64,000 bases of DNA, from positions 324,074-388,073 of the forward strand of contig NZ_KK366008.1 in the NCBI RefSeq assembly GCF_000686725.1, written 5' to 3'. Position 1 is the first letter of the stretch; each line of letters opens with the position of its first letter. Of the stretch, positions 8,683 to 15,879 are shown in pieces. The translations under genes were made by a program, and so were the position numbers. This DNA is from Clostridium akagii DSM 12554 (GTDB lineage Bacteria > Bacillota > Clostridia > Clostridiales > Clostridiaceae). The notes beneath the pieces were generated by a model. The model worked only from the letters and a program-made list of their open reading frames with translations. It was not told the origin of the DNA and ran no database searches.

Positions 8683-9615
8683 TTATTTTTTAAGCATTTC
8701 ACCAATAGCCGCTATACTTCCAAATGAAGAAAGTATTTCGTTAGGAAGTATCAACTTGTTAGCAGGATTTTTAGCCATTTCCTTTAATGCTTCAATCTGC
8801 TTTAATGCTATAACAGTTTCATTTGTCCCAGATTCTATAATTGCTCTATTTACCTTTGTAATAGCGCCGGCCTCTGCGATTGCTATTACCTCTATTGCAC
8901 GAGATTTACCTTCTGCCTCAAGTAATTGTGATTCCTTTAAGCCTTCAGCGCGCCTTATATTAGATTGTTTATCAGCCTCTGCTTGAAGTATCTTAGCCTG
9001 TTTTTCACCTTCTGCTTTTGTGATAGAACTTTGTCTGTCACCTTCTGCTTGAAGTATTTTAGCTCTCTTTTCTCTTTCGGCTTTCATCTGAGTTTCCATG
9101 CTAATTCTAATATCTTCAGGAGGCATTATGTTTTTAATTTCTACTGATATAATTTCTATTCCAAATGTTGATGTAATAGCTTCAACATTCTTTAAAATCT
9201 CTATATTTATTTCATGTCTCTTTGAAAGTATTTCATCTAAAGTCATTGAACCAACGGTATTTCTCATTTGAATAGTTGCAGTATAAATAATACCCGCTCT
9301 AAAGCTTTCTATGTTATAAACTGCATCTCTTGCATTTTTTACAACATAAGAACAGACATTATCTATAGTAATTTTAACGTTGTCAAGTGTTATAACAGCT
9401 TGAGGTTCAATATCAATGTAAGTTATTTTCATGGAGATTCTTTTTCTTACATACTCAATAACTGGAACAACAATATGCCATCCTGGCTCTAAAGTTCTGT
9501 TATATTCACCAAATCTTTCTACTACTACTAAATAACCTGTACTAACAACTCGAACACTTGAAACCAAAATCAATAAAATAATAACAACTATAACTAGTAT
9601 AATAATTAATTGCAT
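8683..9615 (-). CDS. SPFH/Band 7 (stomatin-like) membrane protein
   Basis: A 310-residue slipin/stomatin-type protein. A single N-terminal hydrophobic anchor (about 2-20) is followed by the SPFH domain (RVVSTGYLVVVERFGEYNRTLEPGWHIVVP) and then a long alanine/glutamate-rich coiled coil with repeated QAEGDRQ/TKAEGEKQ/QAEADKQ units at about 185-240. Such proteins oligomerise in the membrane and organise lipid domains or regulate proteases; no NfeD or protease partner is encoded alongside. I chose ATG 9615 (8 nt after AGGAG); the earlier GTG and ATG at 9624 and 9621 crowd the ribosome-binding site. Confidence 0.9.
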   Translation of the reverse strand: MQLIIILVIVVIILLILVSSVRVVSTGYLVVVERFGEYNRTLEPGWHIVVPVIEYVRKRISMKITYIDIEPQAVITLDNVKITIDNVCSYVVKNARDAVYNIESFRAGIIYTATIQMRNTVGSMTLDEILSKRHEINIEILKNVEAITSTFGIEIISVEIKNIMPPEDIRISMETQMKAEREKRAKILQAEGDRQSSITKAEGEKQAKILQAEADKQSNIRRAEGLKESQLLEAEGKSRAIEVIAIAEAGAITKVNRAIIESGTNETVIALKQIEALKEMAKNPANKLILPNEILSSFGSIAAIGEMLKK

Positions 9616-9828
9616 AAACATCACTCCTATTTTTATATTTTTTTCTATCTCTTTATTTTATCATAGTTTTTCCTAATTTTATCTACTAATTAAATCATTA
9701 TAATTTATATTTTTGTTAAGCTATGTTTTATACTTACTTATTTGTGTATTGAATATAAGTAGCACTTTATGATAATCTATTAGTTATAACTAAAATATAC
9801 AATACAATATAAAATTGGAGTGAAAAAA

Positions 9829-11739
9829 ATGATAGATTCTTTCATAAAAGTATCTGCTGCATGTCCTAAAACTAAAGTTGCAGATATTGATTTTAATTTA
9901 GATAACATAGAAGAATGTGTTAATAAAGCACTAAAGGATAGCTCAAAACTTGTGATTTTCCCAGAGCTTTGTATAACTTCCTATACTTGTGCTGATCTAT
10001 TTTCTCAGCAAATTTTAATAGATAAATCTTATGATTCCATAAAACAACTTTGTTCTTTTTCAAAGCAAAAGGATATACTCATATGCATCGGAGCACCTCT
10101 ATTAAATAATTACAACTTGTATAATTGCGCTTATATAATATTTAAAGGCAAAATATTAGGTATTGTTCCTAAAAGTTATTTGCCTAATTATACTGAATTT
10201 TACGAAAAAAGATGGTTTACTGAAGGCATTGGCATAAAAGATACTACCATAAGCCTTTCTTTTCAACAAGATATCCCCTTTGGCACTAATTTAATTTTTC
10301 AAGCCGGTAAGTTAAAACTTGGCCTAGAAATCTGTGAAGACCTTTGGGTTACAATACCTCCAAGTTCTTATTTAAGTCTTGCCGGTGCTAATGTACTTGG
10401 AAATCTTTCCGCCTCAAATGAAATTGTAAGTAAAGCTGATTATAGAAAAAGTCTTGTGCAAGGTCAGAGTGGACGTTGTATATCCTCTTATGTATATTCA
10501 TCTTCTGGTATTGGTGAATCTTCCACTGACCTAGTTTTCAGTGGCCATCTTTTGATTGGAGACAATGGTTCTATAATAAATGAAAATCATAGATTTCAAA
10601 GAGAAAATCAAGTTATTACTTCTATAATAGATTTAGATAGATTAGATATGGAACGTTCAAAAAATATAAGCTTCAGCGACAGTATGAAATTTTGCCCATA
10701 TGAAGTAAAAAACATCCAATTTGAATATGAAAACATGGATATTGGAGTTTTTAATAAAACTATTGAAAAACATCCTTTTGTTCCTTCTGATAAAAAGGTT
10801 AGAGATTATAGGTGCAAAGAAATATTTAATATTCAAACATCTGCGCTGGCTAAAAGATTGGAACATACTGGTATAAAAAAGGCCATCGTAGGCATTTCTG
10901 GTGGACTTGATTCAACTTTAGCTCTGCTTGTAATAGTAAAAACTTTTGATCTTTTAAAAATACCTAGAAAAAACATAATAACTATTACCATGCCTGGTTT
11001 TGGAACTACAGATAGAACCTATAACAATGCTGTTAACCTTTGTAAAAACTTAAATACTGATTTTAGGGAGATTAACATAGTTGCGGCATGTCTGCAACAT
11101 TTTAAAGATATTGGTCACCCAGTAGAAAAGCATGACGTAACCTATGAAAATGTTCAGGCAAGAGAAAGAACTCAAATACTTATGGATATTGCCAATAAGG
11201 AAGGAGGTCTAGTCATTGGTACTGGGGATCTGTCAGAACTGGCTTTAGGTTGGTGTACCTATAACGGTGACCATATGTCTATGTATTCAGTAAATTGTTC
11301 AATTCCAAAAACATTAGTTAAATTTTTAGTTAAATATGTTTCACAAAAGGAATCAGATAAAAATATCTCTGACCTTTTAGTAGATATACTAGACACTCCA
11401 ATTAGCCCAGAACTTTTACCAAAGGATAGTGAAGGAAATATAGCTCAAAAAACGGAGGATTTAGTTGGACCTTATGAGCTCCATGATTTTTTTCTTTATT
11501 ATTTTGTGCGACATGGTGCAACACCTGAAAAAATACGTTTTCTTGCAAACATTGCCTTTAAATCTATATATGATGATGAAACTATTGCGAAATGGCTAAA
11601 AAAATTCATTACAAGATTTTTTACGCAGCAATTTAAACGTTCTGCAATTCCTGACGGTCCAAAGGTAGGAACAATAAGCCTTTCTCCAAGAGGTGACTGG
11701 CGAATGCCCTCTGATGCTTCATATAATTCATGGCTCTAA
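9829..11739 (+). CDS. nadE: Glutamine-dependent NAD+ synthetase
   Basis: A 636-residue two-domain enzyme. The N-terminal nitrilase-fold glutaminase shows the catalytic triad as Glu in VIFPELCIT, Lys in VPKSYLPNY and Cys in LGLEICEDLW. The C-terminal NAD synthetase has the PP-loop GISGGLDSTLALL (about 350) and GTGDLSELALGW. It amidates nicotinic acid adenine dinucleotide to NAD+ using glutamine-derived ammonia. Length matches the long eukaryote/Mycobacterium-type NadE. The start is ATG 9829, 8 nt after GGAG, not the GTG at 9820. It is monocistronic and ends at a strong bidirectional terminator. Confidence 0.97.
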   Translation: MIDSFIKVSAACPKTKVADIDFNLDNIEECVNKALKDSSKLVIFPELCITSYTCADLFSQQILIDKSYDSIKQLCSFSKQKDILICIGAPLLNNYNLYNCAYIIFKGKILGIVPKSYLPNYTEFYEKRWFTEGIGIKDTTISLSFQQDIPFGTNLIFQAGKLKLGLEICEDLWVTIPPSSYLSLAGANVLGNLSASNEIVSKADYRKSLVQGQSGRCISSYVYSSSGIGESSTDLVFSGHLLIGDNGSIINENHRFQRENQVITSIIDLDRLDMERSKNISFSDSMKFCPYEVKNIQFEYENMDIGVFNKTIEKHPFVPSDKKVRDYRCKEIFNIQTSALAKRLEHTGIKKAIVGISGGLDSTLALLVIVKTFDLLKIPRKNIITITMPGFGTTDRTYNNAVNLCKNLNTDFREINIVAACLQHFKDIGHPVEKHDVTYENVQARERTQILMDIANKEGGLVIGTGDLSELALGWCTYNGDHMSMYSVNCSIPKTLVKFLVKYVSQKESDKNISDLLVDILDTPISPELLPKDSEGNIAQKTEDLVGPYELHDFFLYYFVRHGATPEKIRFLANIAFKSIYDDETIAKWLKKFITRFFTQQFKRSAIPDGPKVGTISLSPRGDWRMPSDASYNSWL

Positions 11740-11743
11740 ACAT

Positions 11744-11786
11744 AAAAAAGCATTCCCTATAGGCTAGCCCTATGGAGAATGTTTTT
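11744..11786. terminator. Bidirectional terminator nadE / yaaR
   Basis: A long hairpin flanked by A and T tracts on both sides (AAAAAAGCATTC and GAATGTTTTTT arms with a CCTATAGG-type inner stem) between convergent nadE and yaaR. It abuts the yaaR stop codon, so it serves both strands. Confidence 0.9.
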
Positions 11787-12208
11787 TACTTGTAAATATC
11801 GACGATTAAACCTGAAATTTCATCTATAGTAGAAGCTACATTCAATTTTTCTCTTTCTTCACTAAGAAGCATTTTTGTAAGATCTTCTAGCTTGCTATCA
11901 ATTACATCCACTGTAATAAAATACTGTGTCTGCCAAAAACTTATATCCTTCTTAATTGAATACATGTGGCTTAATACTGACGTAAGATATTCTTTTATCA
12001 TATTTTTATATGCCTTTACATCAACATAACACTTTGTAATAGAAAGTCTATTACCTTTTTTTTTAATTTTATCATGCATATCTTTTAGTTGCTGTTCTGA
12101 TTTATGTTCCCTAGCAAAATTAAAACTCTGTGAAAAGTCCTTCTTCATGGTAGCCTGTTTTTTTTCCATAGGTGCCATAGAACTACTTTTAAGCCTTGAT
12201 ATCTCCAT
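11786..12208 (-). CDS. YaaR family protein (DUF327)
   Basis: A 140-residue, highly charged, mostly helical protein matching the YaaR/DUF327 family in length and pattern (SFNFARE near residue 28, LKDMHDKIKKKGNRLS, AYKNMIKEYLTSVLSHMYSIKKDISFWQ, and a C-terminal IDEISGLIVDIYK). Function is not established; family members sit near DNA replication or sporulation genes in Bacilli. ATG 12208 follows AGGTG by 6 nt; an in-frame GTG lies inside that site. It is 12 bp downstream of the GAF-domain gene, so probably an operon with it. Confidence 0.85.
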   Translation of the reverse strand: MEISRLKSSSMAPMEKKQATMKKDFSQSFNFAREHKSEQQLKDMHDKIKKKGNRLSITKCYVDVKAYKNMIKEYLTSVLSHMYSIKKDISFWQTQYFITVDVIDSKLEDLTKMLLSEEREKLNVASTIDEISGLIVDIYK

Positions 12209-12220
12209 TAATTTCACCTC

Positions 12221-12712
12221 TCAAATTAATTTCCAATCACACTGCACTAATATTTCAACAAACTTTTTAAAGTATTCTTCTTCCAGTTCTCCAAATCTTG
12301 CAACAGTCGGGCTATCTATATCCAGTACTCCAACTAGTTTTTCATCAATTACAATTGGCAGAACAATTTCAGAGTTACTTGCACTATCACAAGCAATATG
12401 TCCTTTAAATTCATGGACATTGTCGATTCTCATAATCTTTTTAGTGGCCGCAGCAGTTCCACAAACGCCTTTTCCAATCTTAATCCTGTTACACGCAGGC
12501 ATCCCTTGAAATGGCCCAAGTATTAATTCATTATCACCTGCTAAATAAAACCCTGCCCAATTTATATCGTTAGTCATAGCCTTTACTATAGCAGAAGCAT
12601 TGCTTAAGTTTGCTATTATGTTCATTTCATCACTTATTTGACCCTTTAGCATCAATAGCATTGTGTCATAATTATCTTTTATATTATCAGTTTTATAAAT
12701 GTTTTCATCCAT
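12221..12712 (-). CDS. Free methionine-(R)-sulfoxide reductase (GAF domain)
   Basis: A 163-residue GAF-domain protein of the fRMsr class. The three expected cysteines are in place: GPFQGMPACNRI, GKGVCGTAA and GHIACDSASNSEIVLPI; the aromatic NWAGFYL and the end DIDSPTVARF also match. It reduces free methionine-R-sulfoxide with thioredoxin, an oxidative-damage repair function. ATG 12712 has GAGGT 7 nt upstream and is preferred to an ATG ten codons earlier with no site. Lies 12 bp upstream of yaaR on the same strand. Confidence 0.93.
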   Translation of the reverse strand: MDENIYKTDNIKDNYDTMLLMLKGQISDEMNIIANLSNASAIVKAMTNDINWAGFYLAGDNELILGPFQGMPACNRIKIGKGVCGTAAATKKIMRIDNVHEFKGHIACDSASNSEIVLPIVIDEKLVGVLDIDSPTVARFGELEEEYFKKFVEILVQCDWKLI

Positions 12713-12843
12713 AACTATTACCTCACAATAAATGTCATTCAATTAATCTCTTTAATGAATATATTATCACACATATATATTTTTTAATAGTATTAAAACA
12801 TTCAATCAAATTATATTTTTTATTCCAATGTACATTATCAAAT

Positions 12844-12897
12844 TAAAGAAGAACCATTTCAAAATGATTTTACTCATGTGAAATAGCTCTTCTTTAA
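12844..12897 (-). terminator. Terminator of the cooS-BFD unit
   Basis: An imperfect long stem (TTAAAGAAGA..CCATTTCA against TGAAATAG..TCTTCTTTAA) 12 bp after the stop of the BFD-like gene. It marks the end of the CO dehydrogenase unit. Confidence 0.75.
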
Positions 12898-12909
12898 GTA
12901 TTTTTTAAT

Positions 12910-13113
12910 TTATTTCCCTAACAATTCCTGTATCTTTGGTGTGCATCTTCTACCACCGCATCCACCCGAACCTGCTCCTGTTATTTTTTGCACATCTTCT
13001 AATGTTTTAGCACCGCCGGCAATAGCCTCTTTAATTTTAGCTCTGGTTATGCTTTTACAAATACAAACCTTAGTTAATTTGTCCATAACTTCTTTACTTG
13101 CGTTATTCTCCAT
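12910..13113 (-). CDS. BFD-like [2Fe-2S]-binding protein
   Basis: A 67-residue protein with the BFD (bacterioferritin-associated ferredoxin-like) arrangement: a Cys-x-Cys at residues 17 and 19 (KVCICKS) and Cys-x4-Cys at 52 and 57 in GAGSGGCGGRRCTPKI. The four cysteines bind a [2Fe-2S] cluster. Start ATG 13113 lies 6 nt after AGGTG; the GTG three codons upstream is part of that site. It begins 38 bp after cooS and shares its transcript, so it is most likely the electron carrier or maturation partner of this CO dehydrogenase-like enzyme; that pairing is inferred from position only. Confidence 0.9.
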   Translation of the reverse strand: MENNASKEVMDKLTKVCICKSITRAKIKEAIAGGAKTLEDVQKITGAGSGGCGGRRCTPKIQELLGK

Positions 13114-13151
13114 TTGTATCACCTCAGATCTCTTTTAGAATCTAAATTTGT

Positions 13152-15026
13152 TTATATATTTAGTCCTTTCCTTCTCTCCTCTATAATTGCTTCAAGTTTA
13201 TCTGCTGCCTTAACTACATCACCTTCAATTATAAGTTTTCCGCCTGTGATATTAACCAGGTCTTTTGTAAGTGTTTGGGTAACAACTTCACTACCATCAA
13301 TAAATGGTGAAATTGCTACGTGAAGTGGAAGTCCTAAAGTAAGTCCAAATGCAGCATCTGCGAGTGCCTGTTCTTCTAACCATTGTGGTGCTGAAAGCAC
13401 CAATGGAAGCTGTGGAATATCAATGTTTAATACTTTAGCAAGTTCTACTGCCACCATTTCAAGTCTTCCTATAGCAAGACATGGTCCAAAATTAAGTACT
13501 GGTGGAATCCCTAAGGCTAAACATACTTCTTTAAGATTATTACCAGCAAGATTTGCTGCACTCATTGACATAAGTCCTACATTTTCAAGTCCACCTGAAG
13601 AACATCCTGCTGAAAGAACTAGGATATCTCTTTTAATAAGTTCTTTTGTAAGTTCAACGGTAAATACATCATGACCCTTAGCCGTAAGATTGGAACATCC
13701 AACAACGCCTGCTATTCCTTTTATTTTACCCTGAGCAATTAATTTTATTAGTGGCTCAAAACTTCCACCTAAGAAATCCTTTAACGAACCTTCGCTTACT
13801 CCAGTTATAACATCATCATAACCGTGATCTTTTGGTATGTCTATATCTACGATTTTTCTTCTACTATTATAACTTTTTAATGCTTCATCTATTAACTTTT
13901 CACTTATGTCTTCTGCTTTGTCCATATCAAATGGAATATAATCTGCATCTTTCTTTTTAGCCACGTCATCTATACATATCATTTTAACCTGATATTTTTC
14001 TGCTATAGTTTCGATACCCGGTATTGTGCAATTAAATTCTGAAACCACAAGATCAATTCCTCCGGTAGCAAGAACCGCTTCGCTAGTATAATTATTTCCC
14101 GCATGTCCAGCAAATACTTCCTTATAATGCTCTCCTCTTAATTGTAAATCCTGACCAACACAAGTACATCCCACTAGCCTAAAGCCTTTTGCACCAGCCT
14201 CTTTCGCTCTAAGTTTAACCTGTTCTGTGATAAGTCTATCCTGAAGATCTGCAATATCTGAATGTTGATGTCCCGTAACCATTATATTAATGTAATCTGC
14301 ATCTATAACTCTAAAACCAACCTTGGCTTCTCTAATCTTTGGTTTTCCTAGCATAACATCATTCAACAAATTTGTAAGCATGAGTCCATAAATTCCTGTT
14401 GAAACCCCAAGATTTAATGCATTCATCAGCATATCTATTGGATCACTACTTAGATTTGTAGAAGTTTTCACTATAGCATCAAAAACTTCTGACTTTGCGC
14501 CTCCTGGAAGTATTCCTATCTTTTTCCAGTTCTCATACCTTGGTCCATAAGCAAGTTTTTTTACAAGTTCCATCTTTTCAAACCTTGGTTTATAAAGATC
14601 TGATATAACAGCCTCTGCAACCTTTACTGCTTTTTTATTTATATCTCCTTCCTCAATGTCAAAAATGTGAGCAAGCATATCTAAAGTTTCTGGGCTTTTA
14701 ATATTTAAATTTCCACTTCCACTACCAATTTTCTTTAAATTCCAAGCAGTATTTTCAACCACATGAAGATAACAAGCTGTTCCAGCTGCAATAGCCCTCA
14801 AAAAATTCCTAGCAACTATTGTATCTGCATCAGCTCCACATACACCACGGGGGGATTTGGGTGTAATTCTACATGGCCCGTTGGAACAGAGTTTACAGCA
14901 TACTCCATCCTTTCCAAATTTACATTTATGGCTTTGCTTTTCTACTCTGTTAAAAGATGTTTCGAGGTCACCTTTAGTTTCAAGATAGTTAGTTAATTTA
15001 CAATCTGCTGATTCACACAATGACAT
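13152..15026 (-). CDS. cooS: Anaerobic CO dehydrogenase catalytic subunit, divergent
   Basis: A 624-residue Ni-Fe CO dehydrogenase-type protein. Near the N-terminus the cysteine set in CKFGKDGVCCKLCSNGPC then RGVCGAD matches the D- and B-cluster ligands. Later cysteines in LVGCTCVGQD, EFNCTIPG, VGCSNLTAKG, LSAGCSSGG and FGPCLAIGR, with a His in VTGHQHS, sit where C-cluster ligands are expected. The flanking motifs are unusual: GPCLAIGR instead of the common GSCVDNSR, LEEQALADA where an E-K-A is usual, and ACYLHVV in place of the histidine-rich AHSxH segment. It probably oxidises CO or reduces CO2, but a modified reaction is possible. No acsB or hydrogenase genes adjoin, so it is a monofunctional type. 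The ATG at 15026 lies 9 nt from AGGAGG; another two codons earlier is too close. Confidence 0.9.
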   Translation of the reverse strand: MSLCESADCKLTNYLETKGDLETSFNRVEKQSHKCKFGKDGVCCKLCSNGPCRITPKSPRGVCGADADTIVARNFLRAIAAGTACYLHVVENTAWNLKKIGSGSGNLNIKSPETLDMLAHIFDIEEGDINKKAVKVAEAVISDLYKPRFEKMELVKKLAYGPRYENWKKIGILPGGAKSEVFDAIVKTSTNLSSDPIDMLMNALNLGVSTGIYGLMLTNLLNDVMLGKPKIREAKVGFRVIDADYINIMVTGHQHSDIADLQDRLITEQVKLRAKEAGAKGFRLVGCTCVGQDLQLRGEHYKEVFAGHAGNNYTSEAVLATGGIDLVVSEFNCTIPGIETIAEKYQVKMICIDDVAKKKDADYIPFDMDKAEDISEKLIDEALKSYNSRRKIVDIDIPKDHGYDDVITGVSEGSLKDFLGGSFEPLIKLIAQGKIKGIAGVVGCSNLTAKGHDVFTVELTKELIKRDILVLSAGCSSGGLENVGLMSMSAANLAGNNLKEVCLALGIPPVLNFGPCLAIGRLEMVAVELAKVLNIDIPQLPLVLSAPQWLEEQALADAAFGLTLGLPLHVAISPFIDGSEVVTQTLTKDLVNITGGKLIIEGDVVKAADKLEAIIEERRKGLNI

Positions 15027-15050
15027 ATACATTTTCCTCCTTAAATTTAG

Positions 15051-15104
15051 AAACTATACTAAATCAGTATAGTTTAATATATAACATCCCATATAAAATT
15101 CCAA
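15051..15104 (-). promoter_or_regulatory. cooS promoter with inverted-repeat operator
   Basis: On the minus strand TTGGAA (15099-15104), 17 bp, TATATT (15076-15081). Immediately after the -10 box lies a perfect 10-5-10 inverted repeat: AAACTATACT (15051-15060), 5 bp, AGTATAGTTT (15066-15075). Its place over the likely start of transcription suggests a repressor site. A close relative of this site lies at the same position after the promoter of the Rrf2 gene upstream. Confidence 0.8.
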
Positions 15105-15184
15105 GTCTAATATGTAAAATTGTATAACATACTGACTAGTTATTTTTTAAGATGCCTAAAATAGGATTACCCTATCTTTTAACT

Positions 15185-15598
15185 TTACCACGCGCCCTGT
15201 TTAAGCTCTTCGAAATTTATGCTTTCTAGTTCATTAATCATTTTTGACTGAACATTATGTAGTGCCATATGAATTGCGCAATTATCGCCCTTGCCCGCTG
15301 AACATGTTGCTTTATCATAAAGACATCTATTTATCCATATGGGTCCTTCTATAGATTCTATAATCATTCTTAAATTTATTTCTTTTGGACTCTTTTCAAG
15401 TGAATATCCTCCATTTGTTCCTCTATGTGATTTTATAATTCCAACTTGAGTTAATTTTCTTAAAAACTTGAGCAAAAACCTTATAGGTATGCCTCCAAGT
15501 TCACTTATTGTATTGGCAGTTAAAACCTCCTGCTCAGAACTTTTGGACATAATTAATACTGCTCTTATTGCATAATCACTTTCTTGAGTAATATTCAT
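15185..15598 (-). CDS. Rrf2-family regulator with three-cysteine cluster motif
   Basis: A 137-residue Rrf2 winged-helix protein (MNITQESDYAIRAVLIMS start; RFLLKFLRKLTQVGIIKSHRGTNGGYSL helix and wing). Unlike the CymR-like protein at 2531-2968 it has three cysteines in NRCLYDKATCSAGKGDNCAIH (about residues 90-106), the place where IscR and NsrR hold a [2Fe-2S] or [4Fe-4S] cluster. It therefore probably senses redox state, NO, oxygen or Fe-S status. It lies upstream of cooS on the same strand, and matching operators precede both genes, so I infer that it represses itself and cooS. The ribosome-binding site (GGCGGGA) is only fair. Confidence 0.9.
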   Translation of the reverse strand: MNITQESDYAIRAVLIMSKSSEQEVLTANTISELGGIPIRFLLKFLRKLTQVGIIKSHRGTNGGYSLEKSPKEINLRMIIESIEGPIWINRCLYDKATCSAGKGDNCAIHMALHNVQSKMINELESINFEELKQGAW

Positions 15599-15617
15599 TT
15601 TATCCCGCCTATTTACA

Positions 15618-15672
15618 ATACTATACCTTTTTGGTACACTTTTATATTATATGTATTGATTTTATTTGTCAA
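15618..15672 (-). promoter_or_regulatory. Rrf2 gene promoter with matching operator
   Basis: On the minus strand TTGACA (15667-15672), 17 bp, TAATAT (15644-15649), then the half-sites ATACTATACC (15618-15627), T5 and GGTACACTTT (15633-15642). Against the cooS operator 15 to 17 of 20 arm positions agree by eye and the 5-bp spacing is the same, as is the position just after the -10 box. Confidence 0.75.
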
Positions 15673-15788
15673 TATATAATTCTTTCATTCTTTTTTATGT
15701 TAATATTATCATGGAACGCAATACCTTCTATTTAGGCATATTTTAAATGTCATGCTGTTTTTTGGCTTTATTTCTGCTTTTATGGAAT

Positions 15789-15862
15789 TTGAATTATATA
15801 AAAATCAATAGTATAATACCACATGTAGTATGTGTTATCGCTAATAGCACTACATATTGTAT
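15789..15862 (+). promoter_or_regulatory. nrdJ promoter with tandem NrdR-box-like sites
   Basis: TTGAAT (15789-15794), 17 bp, TATAAT (15812-15817). Two palindromic 16-mers follow: ATACCACATGTAGTAT (15816-15831) and GCACTACATATTGTAT (15847-15862). They resemble the known NrdR box consensus acaCwAtATaTwGtgt at about 11 and 13 of 16 positions and are 31 bp apart, the three-helical-turn spacing usual for NrdR. They lie across the expected transcription start, so repression by NrdR (encoded elsewhere) is likely. Confidence 0.78.
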
Positions 15863-15879
15863 CTGTAAGGAGGAACAAA

